A stretch of DNA of 64,000 nucleotides. Source: an uncultured bacterium. Lineage in GTDB: Bacteria; Verrucomicrobiota; Lentisphaeria; Victivallales; UBA1829. Location: the NCBI GenBank assembly GCA_949297765.1, contig CASFTV010000016.1, positions 1 through 64,000 of the forward strand, in the 5' to 3' direction. The notes below the pieces were generated by a model. It saw nothing but the letters and a program-made list of their open reading frames with translations, was not told the DNA's origin and made no database searches. The first letter of the stretch is position 1. Each line of letters opens with the position of its first letter. The position numbers and the translations under genes were made by a program. This document shows positions 60,986 to 64,000 of this stretch, piece by piece.

Positions 60986-63470
60986 TCCGCATCCCGAATA
61001 CAACCATTTTCGACAGGGGGAGGAGTTCCTCGCCTACCGGGATTCCGGCGGGACGGGGAATGTCCTTCTGTTCCTGCACGGATTCGCCTCGTTTTCCTGG
61101 AGCTGGGAGGAGCTGATCCGTTTTCTGCCGGAGGGGTTCCGCTTCGTGCGGGTCGATCTTTCCGGATTCGGATTTTCGCTCGGCAATTCGGAGCATCCGC
61201 TTTCCATTTACGATCAGGCGGCGCTGGTTGAACGGCTGATCGTGCATCTGGACCTGAGGCGCATTACGCTGATCGGACACGGATTCGGCGGCGAGGTCTG
61301 CATTCTGCTGACCCGCATGCCGGAGATCCTGTCGCGCCTGGACCGTTTATGTCTTGCAGCCTGCCGGGCGCCCGGCGAGGAAATTCCCGATTATATTTCC
61401 AAGATCGCCTCTCTTTCGCTGACGGGCGGCGGACGTGTTCTGGAGTTTGCCCGTTCCCGTTTTCTCGCCCGCGTGCTGCTGGAATATGTGCATGGGAGAA
61501 AGGCCGCTCTCCGGGAGGAGACTCTGGAGGCGTATTCCGCAATGCTGCGGCATCCCGGCCGTCTGGATTCCATCATCCGCGCCGCGGGGGAGTATCTGCG
61601 GAATCCCGGGGATGACCTGCTGTACGAATCGCTTTCCCGTTTCGAACTGCCGACTCTGCTGCTGTTCGGGGAGAAGGATCCGGTCATCACCCGGGAAGGA
61701 CGGAAACATCTTTCCTCTCTCCTGCGCAATTCGCATGAGATCCTGCTGCCCGGATGCGGGCACCTCCTCCAGGAGGAAGCGCCGGAGACTGTGGGGGAAC
61801 TGCTGAGTGCATTTATCCGCCGTCAGGTTCCCGAATTGCGGATTCCTTCGCCCCCGGAGGGCGGAAAGGAGATGGAGGAGACCGGCGGGGCGATTCCGCG
61901 CCTTTCCCGTCTGTTCGACCGCTGGAGTCCCGGAGCGCTTCTGGTGATTCTGATTTTGAAACTGCTTCAGTTCTGCCGTCTTCTCGGTGTCCGGGCGGAG
62001 GCGCACGGCTGGCGGAAACTGACCTCCGTGTTTCTCCGCGGGGAGTATTCCAAATTCATGCTTGCCAGTTTCCGGCTGGACTACTGCGGGGGATCTGTTC
62101 CGGCATCGTATCCGGAGGCACGCCGGACTCTGCTGCAGAGACTTTACGGATTTCAGCTGCTGCATCCGGATCTGCACTGGTCGGTGGAGCCGGGGCTTTT
62201 TTCGTTCGGCCGGCGCAGAATCCCGTTCTGTGATATTGTGGAGGCGCATGTGGATGCCGGCGGTGCGCTGCTCGGTCTGCGTCCGCTGTTTGACAGGCGC
62301 CAGCCGCCTCCGGGAGTTTCGGAGGAGCAGGCGTCGGAAGCGCTGGAGGCGATTCTCCGGATCTGCAACCAGTACCGCGAAGCGGATTCCCGCACCCGTC
62401 CCGGACTGATCGCGGGTGCGCTCCGTCGCTGGGTGTCGCGGAAACGGAGATTTCATCTTCTGACCCGGCGGAACATTCAGCGGTATGTGGAGCGGGTCAT
62501 GACCGCGTCGTTTATTTTTCTGGAAGTTCTTCCGGAAGGGGAGGAGGGGGGCGCGATGCGCTACCGGACGCCGGATCTGCGGATTTTCCGCCATCCGGGA
62601 TGGGGAATGACCTGCGTGACCGCGCGGCTCACCGCGGACTTCCGGGAGGCCGACCTCTGGTTCCAGTTTCATCACATCACCGCGGACGGAGCGCCGATGC
62701 AGGAGCTTCTGGCGGATCTGAAACGGCTCTGGGGATCGGCGGGGCCGGTGGTCTATCCGGCGTTTCCGGGGCTGGTGTCCCGTCCCGAAACCATGGACTG
62801 CGGAGACGGCGTTTACCGGGCCAGAGTCTATATTGATTTCACGTCTCTTCTTCGCCTGCGGCGGTATTTGAACGATCATTATTCGGCCGCGATGAACGGA
62901 GCCGCCTCGCTTGCGGGGCTGCTGATGTGGGGGCTGGCGGATCATCCGTTCTTCCGGGAAAAGAAGATGCTTCTGCCGATCGACGCGGGGATCTCTCCGC
63001 AGGGGGAACGCGAACTCGGACTGCTGTTCATCCGTCCCGGAAGATTCCTCTCCGGCACGGAACCCCTGCGCGGATATCTCCGCTTCCAGAAAGAGATGAA
63101 CCGGCGCATGAGAAGCGCCCGGAACGGTTCGGGGGAGAGTCATGAATTTCTCTCCCTCTGCACAATGCTCCATCCGTTTTTCTACCATGCGGCGCGGTTT
63201 CTTGCGCCTTCCTCGCTCGACGAGATCGTCGGGACGATGGGGATTTCCATCATCCGGGACGCGGAAATGTTTATCAGCCCGCTGACGGATTTTCAGAAGA
63301 ACGGTTTTCTCACGCTCGGTTCTGTCAAGATCCCGACCGGAGACGGGAAATGCGCCGGATCTCTCTGCATCTGCGGTTCCCGGACACAGATCCGGATCTA
63401 TCTTCAGGCAATCAAGCATCTGGTGCGCCATTTTCCGGAAACCCTCGGATTGAAAGAGGACTGCTTCTGA
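60963..63470 (+). CDS. Fusion of inactive alpha/beta hydrolase domain and HHxxxDG acyltransferase-like domain
   Basis: An 835-aa protein. Residues ~1-275 are an alpha/beta hydrolase (LFLHGFASFSWSWEELI, VDLSGFGFS, GEKDPVIT, GCGHLLQEE), but the nucleophile elbow reads GHGFGG: Gly107 (GGA, 61281) replaces the catalytic Ser. A hydrophobic helix follows (~322-342, GALLVILILKLLQFCRLLGV). Residues ~400-835 resemble CAT/condensation-type acyltransferases, with FHHITADG (H570, H571, D575) as active-site motif. There is no signal peptide. The start could also be 60930 or 60969. It overlaps the LCAT-like gene by 23 bases. A role in acyl transfer to an envelope lipid is inferred. Confidence 0.75.
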   Translation: MPMERSADPHPEYNHFRQGEEFLAYRDSGGTGNVLLFLHGFASFSWSWEELIRFLPEGFRFVRVDLSGFGFSLGNSEHPLSIYDQAALVERLIVHLDLRRITLIGHGFGGEVCILLTRMPEILSRLDRLCLAACRAPGEEIPDYISKIASLSLTGGGRVLEFARSRFLARVLLEYVHGRKAALREETLEAYSAMLRHPGRLDSIIRAAGEYLRNPGDDLLYESLSRFELPTLLLFGEKDPVITREGRKHLSSLLRNSHEILLPGCGHLLQEEAPETVGELLSAFIRRQVPELRIPSPPEGGKEMEETGGAIPRLSRLFDRWSPGALLVILILKLLQFCRLLGVRAEAHGWRKLTSVFLRGEYSKFMLASFRLDYCGGSVPASYPEARRTLLQRLYGFQLLHPDLHWSVEPGLFSFGRRRIPFCDIVEAHVDAGGALLGLRPLFDRRQPPPGVSEEQASEALEAILRICNQYREADSRTRPGLIAGALRRWVSRKRRFHLLTRRNIQRYVERVMTASFIFLEVLPEGEEGGAMRYRTPDLRIFRHPGWGMTCVTARLTADFREADLWFQFHHITADGAPMQELLADLKRLWGSAGPVVYPAFPGLVSRPETMDCGDGVYRARVYIDFTSLLRLRRYLNDHYSAAMNGAASLAGLLMWGLADHPFFREKKMLLPIDAGISPQGERELGLLFIRPGRFLSGTEPLRGYLRFQKEMNRRMRSARNGSGESHEFLSLCTMLHPFFYHAARFLAPSSLDEIVGTMGISIIRDAEMFISPLTDFQKNGFLTLGSVKIPTGDGKCAGSLCICGSRTQIRIYLQAIKHLVRHFPETLGLKEDCF

Positions 63471-63531
63471 ACCGGCCGCCGGATGGAAAACGGATTCCCG
63501 GAATTTTTCCGAAAGGAAGAGCGTTTGCCTC

Positions 63532-63559
63532 TTTCATTTCCATGAAACGGAAGTATAGT
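63532..63559 (+). promoter_or_regulatory. Promoter of the flavodoxin-fold gene
   Basis: -35 TTTCAT (63532-63537), 16-bp spacer, -10 TATAGT (63554-63559). Confidence 0.55.
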
Positions 63560-63605
63560 AGCCTGTCGGATTGTCCGACAGTTCAGCAGCAGGAGGAGAG
63601 ATACT

Positions 63606-64000
63606 ATGGCGGATTATGCGGTTTATTTCAGTCCGACGCACGGAACCCGGGCGTGCGTGAGAATGGTTGCCGGAGAACTGGGGTCTCCGGTTCGGGAAAT
63701 GGATCTGACCCTTCCCGCGGCGCGCCGGGAGGAACACCGGTTCTCTGCGGACGACCGGGTGATTCTCGGAGTTCCCGTCTACTGCGGCCGGATTCCGCAG
63801 CTGCCGGGGCTGCTGGATTCCCTGCGGGGCGGCGGAACACCGGTTCTGCTGATCGCCGCCTACGGAAACCGCGCGTATGAGGATGCGCTTCTGGAACTTT
63901 CTGCGAAGTGCTCGGAACGCGGATTCCGGGTGCGGGGAGCGATTGCGATGCCGGCACCGCACTGCTATGTCCCGGAGGAGGTCTGCCCGGACCGGCCCGA
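63606..64000 (+). CDS. Flavodoxin-fold protein, EFR1-like (partial)
   Basis: The gene runs off the window; 131 residues are visible. It begins MADYAVYFSPTHGTRACVRM, a flavodoxin-type FMN phosphate-binding loop with an unusual PTHGT. VILGVPVYCGRIPQLPG and TPVLLIAAYGNRAYEDALLEL (the Y-G-N-R/A loop) follow, with the beginning of an HCYVPEE-like segment. This is the N-terminal half of EFR1-family proteins, which continue into a two [4Fe-4S] ferredoxin domain; that half is not visible here. The start follows AGGAGGAGAG. It probably carries electrons for an anaerobic redox enzyme. Confidence 0.75.
   Translation, partial: MADYAVYFSPTHGTRACVRMVAGELGSPVREMDLTLPAARREEHRFSADDRVILGVPVYCGRIPQLPGLLDSLRGGGTPVLLIAAYGNRAYEDALLELSAKCSERGFRVRGAIAMPAPHCYVPEEVCPDRP

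Noticed and set aside
61347-63431. 694-codon frame opposite the fusion gene
   Set aside because: Arg/Pro/His-rich shadow with no motif; the plus strand carries the hydrolase and HHxxxDG motifs.

Overview
The window reads as a chromosomal segment of a moderately GC-rich, Gram-negative-type bacterium, most likely a member of the Lentisphaerota (Victivallis-like, PVC group). The evidence is a DUF1559-type pseudopilin with an H-X9-DG tail encoded next to a large glycoside hydrolase and an AraC regulator, a second GspG-like pseudopilin, lipoproteins, YidC/YidD, and LacI/AraC/ROK carbohydrate modules. The taxonomic call is inference from gene content. There is no rRNA, CRISPR array, insertion sequence or prophage. 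Nearly all sequence is explained by ordinary chromosomal genes. Most promoters are sigma70-like, and the -10 box is very often TATAGT.

Layout. 1-9.7 kb: tRNA-Pro; a LacI regulator divergent from a GH2 beta-mannosidase and ROK kinase, with two inverted 16-bp operator copies; a GNAT acetyltransferase; an acetylesterase-like hydrolase; a CNNM/CBS membrane protein; an SGNH esterase; and uracil-DNA glycosylase. 9.7-14.3 kb (minus): rpmH-rnpA-yidD-yidC-khpB-apgM operon. 14.3-22 kb: a MATE transporter, a YugP-like zinc protease, and an AraC / pseudopilin / 1069-aa glycosidase cassette. 22-29 kb: stand-alone hisG, an M16 protease, and an unusual PilT-PilT tandem ATPase. 29-42.8 kb (minus): a TauE-like permease; the S-adenosylmethionine cycle operon metK-adoK-ahcY; two paralogous lipoproteins; gmk-coaC-araC; tRNA-Lys; adk-map-infA; ptsH-ptsI-ppi; and mannonate dehydratase.

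42.8-64 kb: a YjbQ/UPF0047 gene behind a long structured leader; a UDP-HexNAc dehydrogenase/epimerase pair; a 756-aa TPR secreted protein preceded by a candidate 44-codon small gene; NSS and CstA transporters; a GspG-like pseudopilin; nrdR with a ClC-CBS channel and an orphan ATP-cone protein; tRNA-Leu; recJ; two related small His/Pro-rich secreted proteins; and an operon of an LCAT-like lipoprotein with an 835-aa fusion. The fusion has a nucleophile-less alpha/beta-hydrolase domain and an HHxxxDG acyltransferase-like domain. The window ends inside a flavodoxin-fold (EFR1-like) gene.

The strongest candidates for something undescribed are the pseudo-hydrolase/acyltransferase fusion with its lipase partner (59.4-63.5 kb), the tandem PilT protein (26.0-28.2 kb), the multi-hairpin leader at 43.1-43.3 kb, and the putative short RNA upstream of uxuA (about 42.86-42.93 kb). 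Coordinates of starts were chosen from ribosome-binding sites where these decide. No homology search was possible.
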